A DNA stretch of 64,000 nucleotides from Desulfovibrio sp. (lineage in GTDB: Bacteria > Desulfobacterota > Desulfovibrionia > Desulfovibrionales > Desulfovibrionaceae), in the NCBI GenBank assembly GCA_017528345.1, contig JAFXOX010000034.1, forward strand, positions 1 through 64,000, given 5' to 3'. The notes beneath the pieces were generated by a model. That model searched no databases and was not told the origin of the DNA. It saw only the letters and a program-made list of their open reading frames with translations. Of the stretch, positions 7,307-17,307 are shown piece after piece (the first letter of the stretch is position 1; each line of letters starts with the position of its first letter). The position numbers and the translations under genes were made by a program.

Positions 7307-9082
7307 CTAAAAAAGACCTGTCACCTGCTCAGTGTCCAGATCAACGTCAATACGACGAAAAGCCGGATTGGAGCCAGTTCCTGGCATAAGACTGATATCG
7401 CCGGCTATGGGGCAGACAAGACCTGCACCGCCAAAGCAGACGGCATCGCGTACGTGCAAACGCCAGCCCTTGGGAGCGCCCTTCTTTGTGGGATCATCTG
7501 AGAGGGAATACTGTGTTTTGACCATACAGATGCCAAGGTCACTGGCATCAGGTCGCGCCTGGAAGCCTGCGAGCTTTTCCCGGGCTAACGAGCTGTATTC
7601 CACGCCATCTGCCCCATAGACCTCATGGGCGATGCGTTCAATGCGTTCACAAATGGGCGCATGCCAGTCGTAGAGCGGCGTAAAGTTCACAGGTTCCGAC
7701 AAAGCGTCGAGCACGCAATCGGCAAGCTCAAGAGCGCCAGCCCCGCCCTTTTCCCAGTGTTCTGAGACGGCAACGCGCGCGCCGGCCTGCTCACACATAC
7801 TGCGAATAACGCCCACTTCTTCCGCCGTATCGGTATGGAAGCGATTGATACAGACAACGGCAGGGATACCGGACTTTCTGACAGTTGCGATATGGTGCAG
7901 AAGATTGGCGCAGCCTTTTTCCACCATACCGGCATTGGGCTTGCAGTAGGCTTCAGGCAAGGGCAGTCCCGGTTTGGGTACAGGAGCCCCACCATGGCTC
8001 TTCAGGGAGCGTACCGTGGCAACAATGACAGCACAGTCAGGGATCAGTTGACTGTGATGGCATTTGATGTTCCAGAATTTCTCAAAGCCCATATCCGCAG
8101 CAAATCCGGATTCCGTGACATGAATCTCGGAGAGCTTGACACCCACAAGATCGGCGATCACCGAGCTCTGACCAAGGGCGATATTGCCGAAGGGGCCTGT
8201 GTGCACAAGAACGGGCTGCCCTTCCAGCGTCTGAATGAGATTGGGCTTTACCGCCTCCAAAAGCCATGCTGTCATAGCCCCTGCGACTTCCAAATCATCA
8301 CAGGTTACAGGCTTGCCACCCCGATCATAGGCGAGAATGATGCGACCGAGTCGCACACGCAGATCCCGCAGATCACGGGCAATGGAGAGAATGCTCATCA
8401 CCTCACTGGCCACGGTAATATCGAAATGCGAACGCATCATAAAGCCGTCATTACGGCGCCCATCGCCTTCAATACCGATGATAATATTGCGCAGCGCCTG
8501 CACACAGAAGTCCATGACAAAGCCACAGGCAACACGTGTGGGATCAATGTTTAAACGACGCATGCCCGAAAGCTTGGCCAATTTTTCATCATCGTAGTTG
8601 CGCTCATGCTGCATGCGGCTGGTCAAGGCGGTCATGGCCAGATTATGGGCCGCACTGATGGCATGGATATCGCCGGTAAAATTGAGCGAATAGGGCGTAA
8701 GAGGAATGCACTGAGCAAGACCGCCACCTGCAGCCGAGCCCTTCATACCCATGGTCGGCCCGCCCGAAGGCTGACGGATGGCCGCGGAAACACGTTTGCC
8801 GCGTTTGGCAAGCCCTTCGACAAGACCAATGGTTGAGGTGGATTTCCCCTCACCCAGTGGGGTCGGGGTAATCGCTGTCACATCCACATACTTAGCCTGC
8901 GGCGCGCTGGAAAGTCTGCTGCGCACAGCCTTCTGATCAATCTTGGCCATATATTTGCCGTAGGGGAGAACTTCACTTTCCAAGAGCCCAAGTTCTTCGG
9001 CAACCTGTGCCACGGGTTTCATGTGTTTTTCGGCTTCCTGAGCAATTTTCCAGTCAGGATTGTGGACAGGATCAAGTACCAT
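7307..9082 (-). CDS. fhs: Formate--tetrahydrofolate ligase
   Basis: 591 residues, a normal length for the family. Makes 10-formyl-THF from formate, ATP and THF in one-carbon metabolism. Landmarks: the ATP-binding TPTPLGEGKST segment near residue 70, RQPSGGPTMGMKGSAAGGG, TGDIHAISAAHNL, MDFCVQALRNIIIG, TESGFAADMGFEKF, and a C-terminal FGGAGLVCPIAGDISLMPG. The start is the ATG at 9082, preceded by GAAGGAGA at good distance. Two upstream in-frame Met codons have no such site. Monocistronic, followed by the inverted repeat at 7208. Could assimilate formate produced or consumed elsewhere in the cell. Confidence 0.96.
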   Translation of the reverse strand: MVLDPVHNPDWKIAQEAEKHMKPVAQVAEELGLLESEVLPYGKYMAKIDQKAVRSRLSSAPQAKYVDVTAITPTPLGEGKSTSTIGLVEGLAKRGKRVSAAIRQPSGGPTMGMKGSAAGGGLAQCIPLTPYSLNFTGDIHAISAAHNLAMTALTSRMQHERNYDDEKLAKLSGMRRLNIDPTRVACGFVMDFCVQALRNIIIGIEGDGRRNDGFMMRSHFDITVASEVMSILSIARDLRDLRVRLGRIILAYDRGGKPVTCDDLEVAGAMTAWLLEAVKPNLIQTLEGQPVLVHTGPFGNIALGQSSVIADLVGVKLSEIHVTESGFAADMGFEKFWNIKCHHSQLIPDCAVIVATVRSLKSHGGAPVPKPGLPLPEAYCKPNAGMVEKGCANLLHHIATVRKSGIPAVVCINRFHTDTAEEVGVIRSMCEQAGARVAVSEHWEKGGAGALELADCVLDALSEPVNFTPLYDWHAPICERIERIAHEVYGADGVEYSSLAREKLAGFQARPDASDLGICMVKTQYSLSDDPTKKGAPKGWRLHVRDAVCFGGAGLVCPIAGDISLMPGTGSNPAFRRIDVDLDTEQVTGLF

Positions 9083-9496
9083 AAAGTCTCCTTCGACTGA
9101 CATACTTTCCATGGCTCAAGCCAGGGGATTCTTGTTCATTGAGAAAAGCCCTCCAGCCGCAGAAACTGTTCTTCTCTCCCCCACGGATGATACCTCACCC
9201 GCGCCAAGATGGCAGGCTGGTGCAAGCAACTGAAGTCCTTCCCAGACGACATTCTTTGCTGCGCTTCTCTCTCGGTTGTGGGACGCACATCTCTTTGCAC
9301 ACGCCCACACACGGGCAGAAACATTTCTTGATTCAGCGTTTTGTTAGCTTAGGTTTTGCTCAACCGTTTGCCTGGAAACTCTTAGTCCACGTTGACACGC
9401 TCCCAAGCAACGGCTCCGTCAATGCTGTGGTGAAAACAGAGAAACCATTAATCCCTGCGAGCCCATGAGCCGCAAAGCTCCAGAGACCGGAAAAAG
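9083..9496. other. Intergenic region, no gene recognised
   Basis: About 410 bases between the divergent fhs start and the end of the HD-GYP/GGDEF gene. Several 60-110-codon open frames cross it in three frames, but none has a ribosome site or family-like composition. Presumably holds the fhs promoter. Confidence 0.4.
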
Positions 9497-11143
9497 CTAA
9501 TTCCCCTGCGAGGCAACCATATCCCGACCAAGGCCTTTTGCCTTATAGAGCGCCTGGTCAGCTAAATTAATCAAGGTAGCGGCCGGGTCTTCCAAGACAC
9601 GGGCATTTTCTCCTGTCAGCATTCCTACGCCGGCACTCACGGTAACAATGCCATAGGGACCATGCTCATGCGGAATCTCGAGCTTTCGCACAGCAAGACG
9701 CAATCGTTCCGCTAATTTGACAGCATCCTCGAGAAGGGTTCCCGGAAGTAAAACCGCAAACTCTTCTCCACCATATCTAAAGAGAATATCACTCTTCCGT
9801 CTCAAGGCACTCTGCATAGCCTGTGCAACTTGAGAAAGACATTTATCACCGATCAAATGCCCATAGAGGTCATTAAAATCTTTAAATTTATCGATATCAA
9901 GCATAACCATACATAATCTTCCACCATTATGAATGATGCTTGTAATATCCTTATTAATATTTATATCAAAATGTCTACGGTTAAATACACTCGTAACATG
10001 ATCAACATCTGTCAATATTTCTCTAGAAACATGTTGCTCAGTAATATCGCGAATAAGAACATAAAATACGTTTCCATACTCAGCAGTGTATACAAGTCGA
10101 CCGTAGTCATCAATCCAACGAATTTTTCCATCCTTACGACGTATACGATATTCTACATAATCTAGATTAAAATCATTTTTTTCAATCTGCTCAATAATTG
10201 ATAACTTGATACGCTCAAGATCTTGCTCGAAAACCATTCCAGAAAATGTATATCCAGTTAATTTCTTAAATTCATCAATATCTTTACAGCCAAATATTTT
10301 AAAAACTATATCATTTGCATAAATAATTTCTTCTTTACCTTTTGCTTTGTAAACTAGAAAACCACCCGGCATACACTTACCAAAATCAATAAGCATGGAA
10401 ATTGGGATATTTATTCCCTTATATTCCTGTTCTGATACCTTTAATGAAAGTGCGAGTTCTGGACATACACTAACGAGAAAAGACGTAGAGAAATCAATGT
10501 TATTATTAATGCCTTTAGAGATCTCTCGCATTTTAAATTTTTTATCTTCATCAATCATTTTTAACATAATATCAGCAAATACAGGATCAAATTGTTTTCC
10601 CTTGCCATTTGCTATCTCAAACCGTACATATTTCTGCGGTAAAGCATCTCTATAACTTCTATTACTTGTCATGGCGTCATACGCATCAGCGACCGCCACA
10701 ATGCGCGCCAGTTCAGGTATGTCAGTCCCCTTCAGTCCATCAGGGTAACCACTTCCATCAAAGCGTTCATGATGAGACCGGGCAACTGTGGCAAACTCAG
10801 GCAGAGTGCTTATTTTTTTCAGGATATGTGCACCAATAACAGGATGGCTTTTAATGATATTAAATTCAGTTTCTGTAAGTTTACTTTTCTTGTTTAAAAT
10901 AAACTCAGGAACTCCAATTTTTCCCAAATCGTGGAGCAACGACGCGCTATAAATCTTCGGTAAAATTTTCTCAGGATAGCCATATCTCCTAGAAATTTCT
11001 TGCACATATCTTGCAACTCGAGTAGAATGACCCTTTGAAAAATTATCTTTTGCATCAATGATATCAGCAAGAATCTGAATAATCTGGATAGATAAACTAC
11101 TCTCGCCGAAGTCATTAATATGTGCAGGAGTAATCTGGTTCAT
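9497..11143 (-). CDS. Cyclic-di-GMP turnover protein: HD-GYP, PAS and GGDEF domains
   Basis: 548 residues, cytoplasmic (no membrane helices). HD-GYP phosphodiesterase domain first (HSTRVARYV, LLHDLGKIGVP, HPVIGAHIL, HHERFDGSGYPDGL, DAYDAMTS), then a linker and a PAS-like domain (YRIRRKDGKIRWIDDYGRLVYT), then a diguanylate cyclase domain with RYGGEEFAVL as the active GG(D/E)EF. An RKSD inhibitory I-site sits five residues before it. Both opposing activities appear intact, which suggests one is gated by the PAS domain or that the protein switches output. The middle part is AT-rich compared with its ends. A ribosome-site-like GGAAAG precedes the ATG. Confidence 0.9.
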   Translation of the reverse strand: MNQITPAHINDFGESSLSIQIIQILADIIDAKDNFSKGHSTRVARYVQEISRRYGYPEKILPKIYSASLLHDLGKIGVPEFILNKKSKLTETEFNIIKSHPVIGAHILKKISTLPEFATVARSHHERFDGSGYPDGLKGTDIPELARIVAVADAYDAMTSNRSYRDALPQKYVRFEIANGKGKQFDPVFADIMLKMIDEDKKFKMREISKGINNNIDFSTSFLVSVCPELALSLKVSEQEYKGINIPISMLIDFGKCMPGGFLVYKAKGKEEIIYANDIVFKIFGCKDIDEFKKLTGYTFSGMVFEQDLERIKLSIIEQIEKNDFNLDYVEYRIRRKDGKIRWIDDYGRLVYTAEYGNVFYVLIRDITEQHVSREILTDVDHVTSVFNRRHFDININKDITSIIHNGGRLCMVMLDIDKFKDFNDLYGHLIGDKCLSQVAQAMQSALRRKSDILFRYGGEEFAVLLPGTLLEDAVKLAERLRLAVRKLEIPHEHGPYGIVTVSAGVGMLTGENARVLEDPAATLINLADQALYKAKGLGRDMVASQGN

Positions 11144-11234
11144 ACATCTTTCCAGTGCTAATGATATCTACGAAAAAAATAAATTCTGCAATAATGAAAA
11201 TTTATCTTTGCAAATCTTTTCTGGAAAATGACAA

Positions 11235-11283
11235 AAAGTCAGACATCTGATGTTATACACCAGACATCTGACTTGCTTTTTTT
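11235..11283. terminator. Imperfect long hairpin with T-tracts on both sides
   Basis: GTCAGACATCTGATG at 11238 pairs with the segment ending CAGACATCTGAC at 11272, with a few internal mismatches. The core CAGACATCTGA occurs twice as a direct repeat. It is flanked by AAAAA on the left and TTGCTTTTTTT on the right, so it could terminate in either direction. Upstream of the HD-GYP gene and downstream of adhE. Confidence 0.5.
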
Positions 11284-11620
11284 GAGCTTACATGTAAAAA
11301 TTTCTTGAATTTTCATCATTGCAGTATGGCTATTCTATGAAAAAAATCAAGGAATTTTATTAAATATTGTAGATATTTTTGACTATTAATTTTGTCACAG
11401 AAAAATACTTGCCAAAATATTTTTCAACAATATAAAGCAAGTAGTTACGGTAACAAAAAACATACACACGACCTACGAGACATTCAAAACATGAACGGCG
11501 AGCTTATCTCTGGTCGTTGAGGTATTGTACTAAAAATTGAAGCTGAAGGGCAAGAGAAGTTTTGCAAGCTCTGCAAAAAGGAGTCTGTATCAAAAACACG
11601 AAATACCCCTCTTCTCAAGC

Positions 11621-11658
11621 TGCCTCAGGCCACACCTCAAAGGGCGTGGCCTGAGGCA
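11621..11658 (-). terminator. Strong stem-loop after adhE
   Basis: TGCCTCAGGCCAC (11621-11633) pairs perfectly with GTGGCCTGAGGCA (11646-11658), starting about 20 bases past the adhE stop. No T-run follows on the minus strand, so it may act as a 3' stabiliser as well as a terminator. 11284-11620 is otherwise AT-rich and without a recognisable gene. Confidence 0.6.
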
Positions 11659-11680
11659 TTGCTCTTCACATTTTGCCCAT

Positions 11681-14281
11681 CTACGACATGGCGCGCAGAG
11701 GTTCGCCGTAGTAGGCACGACGATAGAGTTCACGGATTTCCGCAATCAGCGGATATCTGGGATTCGAGCTCGTGCACTGGTCATCAAAGGCCTGCTCACT
11801 CATGGTATCCAAAAGATCCAAGAAATCGTGCTCGGCGATACCGGCCTCACGAATGGAGGCGGGGATCCCCACATCTTTCTTGAGCTGCTCAATAGCCCGT
11901 ACCAATCGGGAGGTCTTTTCCGCACGAATCTCTGAGGAATCGCCCTGCAGATCATCTGCCAGATGCAGCATATCGCACAAACGCGCATAACGCCCCTTCA
12001 CCCAGGGATATTTATACTGCGGCATCATGCCCTGCTTGGTCGGCGTATCTGTGGCATTATACTCAATAACGTAGGAAAGAAGAAGCGCATTGGCTAGACC
12101 ATGGGGCACATGCAAGTAGCTGCCCATGGCATGGGCCATGGAGTGGCACACGCCGAGGAAGGCATTGGCAAAGGCCATGCCGGCCATGGTGGCGGCGTAG
12201 TGGATCTTTTCTCTGGGCACGAGCCTATCGTCGCCACCCTCATAGGATCGGCGCAAATACTTGAAGACCAGGCGGATGGCTTCCACGGCCTGACCATCGG
12301 CAAAGTTGGTGGCCAGCGTTGACGTATAGGCTTCTATGCCATGGGTTAACACATCAAGACCGGCATTGGCGATGAGGGACTTGGGCAGATCCATGACAAA
12401 TTCAGGATCCACAATGGCCATATCCGGTGTCAGGGCATAGTCGGTCACAGGGTATTTGACACCGGTCTTGCTGTCGGTGATCACCGCAAAAGGCGTCACT
12501 TCGCTGCCTGTACCCGAGGTCGTGGGAATGGCCACCATCACAGCCTTCTTGCCCAAATCGGGGAAGGAAACGATACGTTTACGGATATCCATGAAGCGCA
12601 GGGCAATATCCCCGAACTTGATATCCGGCACTTCATAGAGCAACCAGACAATCTTAGCCGCATCCATGGGAGAGCCGCCACCAAGAGCCACAAAGATGTC
12701 AGGCTGGAAGGAATTGACAAGGCCGAGGGCTTTTTCCGCCGTGGCAATATCGGGATCGGGATTAACATCTGAGAAAATGCGCACATCCATGCCCAGGCGC
12801 GTAAGGACATCAGCCACATGGTCGGCATGACCCAGTGTCACCATGGTCTTATCGGTAATGATGCAGGCACGCTTGCGATCCTTGTATTCTTCAAGAGCCG
12901 GCTCCAGGGCACCCAGCTTGAAATAAATTTTGGGCGGAACACGGAACCAGAGCATATTTTCCCGGCGTGCCGCAACGGATTTGACGTTCATGAGATGTTT
13001 GACTCCGATATTCTCGCTCACTGAATTTCCGCCCCAGCTGCCGCAGCCAAGGGTCAGAGACGGGGCCATGCGGAAGTTGTAGACATCGCCGATGGCTCCC
13101 TGGGAGGCGGGCATATTGATGAGAACGCGACCTGTGGTCAGGGTCTTTTCAAAGGTGTGAATATGCTCGGCATTGCTCTCCTTGGTGTAGAGCACAGAGG
13201 TATGCCCTGCCCCGCCCAGCTCAATAAGCGTCTGGGCGTAGCTGACAGCCGTAGCAAAATCAGGCACGCGGTAAAAACCAAGCACAGGTGAAAGCTTTTC
13301 ATGGGCAAAGGGGTCAGTGGGCACGATCTCAGGGCGCTCGGCAATGAGGACCTTCGTATTTTCAGGGACATCGACCCCGGCCATGGAGGCAATTTTGCAG
13401 GCCGACTGACCGACAATGGCATTATTTAAGGAACCATTGATGAAAATGACCTGAGCGAGTTTTTCCGCCTCTTCCTCTGTGGCAAAATAGGCACCGCGCT
13501 TGAGAAATTCCTCACGCAGGGCATCGGCAATGCAGCTTTCCGCCACAATGGTCTGCTCCGAGGCGCAGATCAGTCCGTTGTCAAAGGTTTTGCTCAGAAG
13601 AATGGAGTTGACGGCCATTTTAATGTCGGCTGTGGCATCGACGACAACCGGTGTATTGCCGCTGCCTACACCAATGGCAGGACTGCCGGAACTGTAGGCA
13701 GCCTTGACCATGCCAGGTCCACCTGTGGCAAGGATGAGATTGACATGACTCATGAGGTAATGGGTCTCATCAAGGGTGGGATTATCAAGGCAGGCAATGA
13801 TATCTCTGGGGGCCCCGGCTTCTACGGCAGCGTCATGAATGAGCATGGCCGCAGCCTTGGTGCAAGCCTTGGCTCTGGGATGGGGCGAAAAAATAATGCC
13901 GTTGCGCGTCTTTAAGCAGAGCAGCGCCTTGAAAATGGCCGTTGAGGTCGGATTGGTCGTGGGAATGATGCCTGCCACAATACCAAGGGGTGCGGCAATC
14001 TGCCGGAAACCCGAGACCGGGTCATCTTCGATGATGCCGCAGGTCTTGGTGTTCTTGTACTGATTGTAGATATATTCCGACGAGAAATGATTCTTTATGA
14101 CCTTGTCTTCCAGAATGCCCATGCCCGTCTCTTCTACGGCCATCTTGGCCAGAGGAATACGCTGAGCGGTAGCTCTCTGGGCGGCATTGTGAAAAATGGC
14201 ATCAACCTGTTCCTGAGAAAACTGCGCATAGATTTTTTGTGCTGCGCGCACACGCTGTAAAAGCTCTTCAACCTGCTGCAT
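11681..14281 (-). CDS. adhE: Bifunctional acetaldehyde-CoA/alcohol dehydrogenase
   Basis: 866 residues, standard AdhE length. Reduces acetyl-CoA to acetaldehyde and then ethanol with NADH, and can run in reverse. The N-terminal CoA-acylating aldehyde dehydrogenase half shows the catalytic Cys in DNGLICASEQTIV. The C-terminal iron-dependent alcohol dehydrogenase half begins near residue 450 and shows LGGGSPMDAAK, PTTSGTGSEVTPFAVI, and the metal ligands in GLDVLTHGIEAYTS, CHSMAHAMGSYLHVPHG. The ribosome site AAGGAATG precedes ATG 14281. It starts 77 bases after dapL but is functionally separate. With Mop and the Flx-Hdr operon in this window it gives a plausible ethanol/aldehyde redox module. 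Confidence 0.96.
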   Translation of the reverse strand: MQQVEELLQRVRAAQKIYAQFSQEQVDAIFHNAAQRATAQRIPLAKMAVEETGMGILEDKVIKNHFSSEYIYNQYKNTKTCGIIEDDPVSGFRQIAAPLGIVAGIIPTTNPTSTAIFKALLCLKTRNGIIFSPHPRAKACTKAAAMLIHDAAVEAGAPRDIIACLDNPTLDETHYLMSHVNLILATGGPGMVKAAYSSGSPAIGVGSGNTPVVVDATADIKMAVNSILLSKTFDNGLICASEQTIVAESCIADALREEFLKRGAYFATEEEAEKLAQVIFINGSLNNAIVGQSACKIASMAGVDVPENTKVLIAERPEIVPTDPFAHEKLSPVLGFYRVPDFATAVSYAQTLIELGGAGHTSVLYTKESNAEHIHTFEKTLTTGRVLINMPASQGAIGDVYNFRMAPSLTLGCGSWGGNSVSENIGVKHLMNVKSVAARRENMLWFRVPPKIYFKLGALEPALEEYKDRKRACIITDKTMVTLGHADHVADVLTRLGMDVRIFSDVNPDPDIATAEKALGLVNSFQPDIFVALGGGSPMDAAKIVWLLYEVPDIKFGDIALRFMDIRKRIVSFPDLGKKAVMVAIPTTSGTGSEVTPFAVITDSKTGVKYPVTDYALTPDMAIVDPEFVMDLPKSLIANAGLDVLTHGIEAYTSTLATNFADGQAVEAIRLVFKYLRRSYEGGDDRLVPREKIHYAATMAGMAFANAFLGVCHSMAHAMGSYLHVPHGLANALLLSYVIEYNATDTPTKQGMMPQYKYPWVKGRYARLCDMLHLADDLQGDSSEIRAEKTSRLVRAIEQLKKDVGIPASIREAGIAEHDFLDLLDTMSEQAFDDQCTSSNPRYPLIAEIRELYRRAYYGEPLRAMS

Positions 14282-14358
14282 AGATCATTCCTTATCAATC
14301 AGGGCCGGGCGCACCACGGATCTGGCACGCTTTCGGCTCCTCGTTGTAAACGCTCAAA

Positions 14359-15582
14359 CTAGAGTTTCTGCATGCGGCTGATCGCCTCACGGGTATTATC
14401 CGGAGACCCGAATGCCGTCAGTCGCACATAACCTTCGCCGCTCTGACCAAAGCCCACGCCTGGCGTGCAGACCAAAGCTGCCTTGTTCAAAAGATGGTGG
14501 AAGAAGCCCCAGGAATCCATACCCTTCGGCACAGAAACCCAGATATAGGGCGCATTGACTCCGCCAAAGACCTCAAGCCCCATAGCCTGCATGGCACGGG
14601 AAAGCTCCCGGGCATTGTCATGGTAAATGGCTATGGTTTTGGCAATTTCAGCCTGCCCTGCTTCCGTATAAATGCTTTCGGCCGCACGCTGCACGATATA
14701 GGGGCAGCCATTATACTTGGTGCACTGGCGCCTGTTCCAGAGGCTTTTGAGCTGGACCCGTCCACCACTCCCGTCGGCGACAGAGAGCTCACTTGGCACA
14801 ACCGTATAGGCGCAGCGCAGTCCCGTAAAGCCTGCCGTCTTGGAGAAACTGCGAAATTCCACGGCCACTTCCTTGGCTCCGTCAATCTCATAGATGCTGT
14901 GGGCGACATCGGCATCTGTGATGTAGGACTCATAGGCCGAATCATAGAGCAAAAGGCAACCTTCACGGCGGGCATAGTCCACCCAGACCTTCAGCGCATC
15001 TTTGGGAAGTACGGTACCTGTGGGATTATTGGGATAGCAGAGATAAATGAGATCAGGACGGGTCGCGGGCAGATCCGGCACAAAACCGTTTTCCTTGGTG
15101 CAGGGCAGATAGACGATTCTGTCCCAGGTGACACCGGAAAGATGGCCTGCACGTCCGGCCATGGCGTTGGAGTCCACATAGACGGGGTAGACAGGGTCTG
15201 TCACGGCCACAATACTGTCTGTGGCAAAAAGCTCCTGAAAATTGCCAAGATCGCTTTTGGCACCATCGCTGATAAAAATATCATCCGCGGAAATGGCAAG
15301 CCCGCGCTGCTTGTAGTCATGTTCGCAGATGGCCTCACGCAGAAAATCATAGCCCTGTTCCGGGCCATAACCACGAAAACTCTCTGCCTGCCCCATTTCG
15401 TCTACGGCCTTGTGCAAAGCCTTGATCACTGTCGGGGCAAGAGGTTGGGTGACATCACCGATTCCCAGACTGATAACCTTTTCCTGCGGATGCGCTTGTT
15501 TGAATTCCGCAACTTTGCGGGCAATATCCACAAAAAGGTAATTCGTTCCAAGCTTCAAAAAATTGGTATTGACTGTTGTCAT
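14359..15582 (-). CDS. dapL: LL-diaminopimelate aminotransferase
   Basis: 407 residues, class I/II PLP aminotransferase of the DapL type. Converts tetrahydrodipicolinate directly to LL-diaminopimelate using glutamate, bypassing the succinyl or acetyl branches of lysine biosynthesis. Motifs: [10 protein letters not shown] at the N terminus, [23 protein letters not shown], and the PLP lysine in [16 protein letters not shown]. The start ATG at 15582 is preceded by GAGGT; the longer frame adds a basic 14-residue tail without a site. It lies 19 bases after dapF in the same operon, so successive steps of lysine/peptidoglycan precursor synthesis are co-transcribed. Confidence 0.95.
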   Translation of the reverse strand: MTTVNTNFLKLGTNYLFVDIARKVAEFKQAHPQEKVISLGIGDVTQPLAPTVIKALHKAVDEMGQAESFRGYGPEQGYDFLREAICEHDYKQRGLAISADDIFISDGAKSDLGNFQELFATDSIVAVTDPVYPVYVDSNAMAGRAGHLSGVTWDRIVYLPCTKENGFVPDLPATRPDLIYLCYPNNPTGTVLPKDALKVWVDYARREGCLLLYDSAYESYITDADVAHSIYEIDGAKEVAVEFRSFSKTAGFTGLRCAYTVVPSELSVADGSGGRVQLKSLWNRRQCTKYNGCPYIVQRAAESIYTEAGQAEIAKTIAIYHDNARELSRAMQAMGLEVFGGVNAPYIWVSVPKGMDSWGFFHHLLNKAALVCTPGVGFGQSGEGYVRLTAFGSPDNTREAISRMQKL

Positions 15583-15601
15583 TGTCGACCTCGTTTTGCG
15601 C

Positions 15602-16459
15602 CTAAAGCTGCACAGTGCCTTCAAAAACAGTCACAGCATCGCCGGCCATGTACACATGGCCGTCACCGGCATTCCAGTTGATCTCAAGCTCTCCGCCTTT
15701 AAGCTGCACTGTCACCTTGCGCGAGGTTTTCTCACGCAAAACGCAGGCTACCCCCACGGCGCACGCGCCTGTCCCGCAGGCCAGCGTTTCTCCGGCTCCG
15801 CGTTCCCAGACACGCATCTCAACCCGGCTCTCTGAAAGCACTTTGACAAATTCCGTATTGATCCGCTTGGGAAAGACTGCGTGATGCTCAAAGGCCGGAC
15901 CAATGGTCGGAAGATCCAGAGACTCGACATCATCCACAAAAACCACAGCATGGGGATTGCCCATGGAAACCGCCGTGATCTCATACTGCTTGCCCAAAAC
16001 CTCAAGGGGTTGCGCCAGACATATGTCACCAGGAGCCCAGGTGGTATCTACGGGAATCAGTGAGGGCTTCAGCTGCGGATCTCCCATATCAACGGTCGCG
16101 CCGACCACCTCACTGCCCTCTTTGGTCAGCTGAATGATCTTGATGCCTGCCGCCGTCTCCAGGCGAATGACATCCTTATTCACAAGGCCGTGCTCATAGG
16201 CAAATTTCCCGACACAACGGCTGGCATTGCCGCACATTTCCGCCTCTGTCCCGTCAGCGTTAAACATGCGCATGCGCACGTCAGCTGTGGCTGAAGGCAG
16301 GATCAAAACAAGACCGTCGCTGCCCACGCCAAAATGCCGGTCACTGAGACGGACGGCTAGTTCTTCAGGATGCTCCACGTGCTCCCGAAAACCGTTGACG
16401 TAAATATAATCATTCCCAATACCCTGCATTTTGGTAAATGTGAGTGTCTTTCGGCCCAT
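15602..16459 (-). CDS. dapF: Diaminopimelate epimerase
   Basis: 285 residues. Epimerises LL- to meso-diaminopimelate by a two-cysteine mechanism. Both catalytic cysteines are present: MCGNASRC (about residue 73) and LACGTGACA (about residue 223). Other landmarks are [12 protein letters not shown] at the N terminus, [12 protein letters not shown], and [23 protein letters not shown] precedes ATG 16459. First gene of the dapF-dapL pair. Confidence 0.96.
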   Translation of the reverse strand: MGRKTLTFTKMQGIGNDYIYVNGFREHVEHPEELAVRLSDRHFGVGSDGLVLILPSATADVRMRMFNADGTEAEMCGNASRCVGKFAYEHGLVNKDVIRLETAAGIKIIQLTKEGSEVVGATVDMGDPQLKPSLIPVDTTWAPGDICLAQPLEVLGKQYEITAVSMGNPHAVVFVDDVESLDLPTIGPAFEHHAVFPKRINTEFVKVLSESRVEMRVWERGAGETLACGTGACAVGVACVLREKTSRKVTVQLKGGELEINWNAGDGHVYMAGDAVTVFEGTVQL

Positions 16460-16503
16460 ACAGCCCCCTTCCTAGACTTTTCACAAAAAAAGAAAAGACT
16501 ATT

Positions 16504-17307
16504 CTAATACGACATACACCAATAGACAAGAGGGGCCAGCAGCAGACGGTAAATGGCGAAAGGACGCAAGGTCATACGACTGACGAGCACAATGAAGACC
16601 TTGACTGCAAGGAGGGCGAAGAAAAAAGAACCAAGCATACCGCAGGCAAAAAAGGCGAGATCATCACGGCTGAAAAGATGCCAGTTCTTCAAAAATTCAT
16701 AGCCTGTTGCGGCCATCATGATGGGGACAGCCGCTACAAAAGAATATTCAGCCGCCGTTTTCCGTGAGGCGCCAAGGATCATGCCTCCCAAAATAGTGGC
16801 TGCCGAACGCGAAAAACCGGGCCAGACAACGGCAAGGGTCTGAAAAAAGCCAATGCCAAGGGCGAGACGGGGAGTAATTTCATCCAGGGAACAGACCCGC
16901 TCCTTATGAGGCCTGGCTTCCACAAGAAGCATGAAGATGGCCCCTGTCACAAGAGCAAGCAGCACAGGAATAGGCGCAAAAAGCGTTTTCTTGATAAAGG
17001 AGCCAAACAAAAGACCGGCAAGCCCTGCGGGAAGCGACGTTAAAAAAAGCAGCCAGAGCCCGCGCAAGCCAGAAAAAGGCACATTGGGCTGGGGCCTAAG
17101 AAGCCCCCAAAAACGCTGAAAATAGAGCACAACAACGGCAAGGATAGCGCCAAGCTGAATGACAATATTAAAAGTCACCATGCGCTCACCTGTCACGTGA
17201 AGCAATTCGTCAGCCAAAATCAAATGGCCTGTGGAAGAAACAGGCAGAAATTCTGTCAAACCTTCGATAAAACTCAGAAGGATTGCCGTCAGTAAAGAAT
17301 GTTCCAT
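16504..17307 (-). CDS. uppP: Undecaprenyl-diphosphatase
   Basis: 267 residues, polytopic membrane protein (about seven to eight helices). Recycles the undecaprenyl carrier for peptidoglycan by removing a phosphate, and is associated with bacitracin resistance. Family motifs: SFIEGLTEFLPVSSTGHLIL (the Glu-rich motif and PVSSTGH) and AVVWPGFSRSAATI (the PGxSRS motif). The ATG at 17307 removes a 14-residue upstream stretch. No strong ribosome site is visible for either start. Followed 45 bases later by dapF, a cell-wall synthesis neighbour. Confidence 0.93.
   Translation of the reverse strand: MEHSLLTAILLSFIEGLTEFLPVSSTGHLILADELLHVTGERMVTFNIVIQLGAILAVVVLYFQRFWGLLRPQPNVPFSGLRGLWLLFLTSLPAGLAGLLFGSFIKKTLFAPIPVLLALVTGAIFMLLVEARPHKERVCSLDEITPRLALGIGFFQTLAVVWPGFSRSAATILGGMILGASRKTAAEYSFVAAVPIMMAATGYEFLKNWHLFSRDDLAFFACGMLGSFFFALLAVKVFIVLVSRMTLRPFAIYRLLLAPLVYWCMSY

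Noticed and set aside
14494..15681. 395-codon plus-strand frame
   Set aside because: Antisense shadow of dapL.
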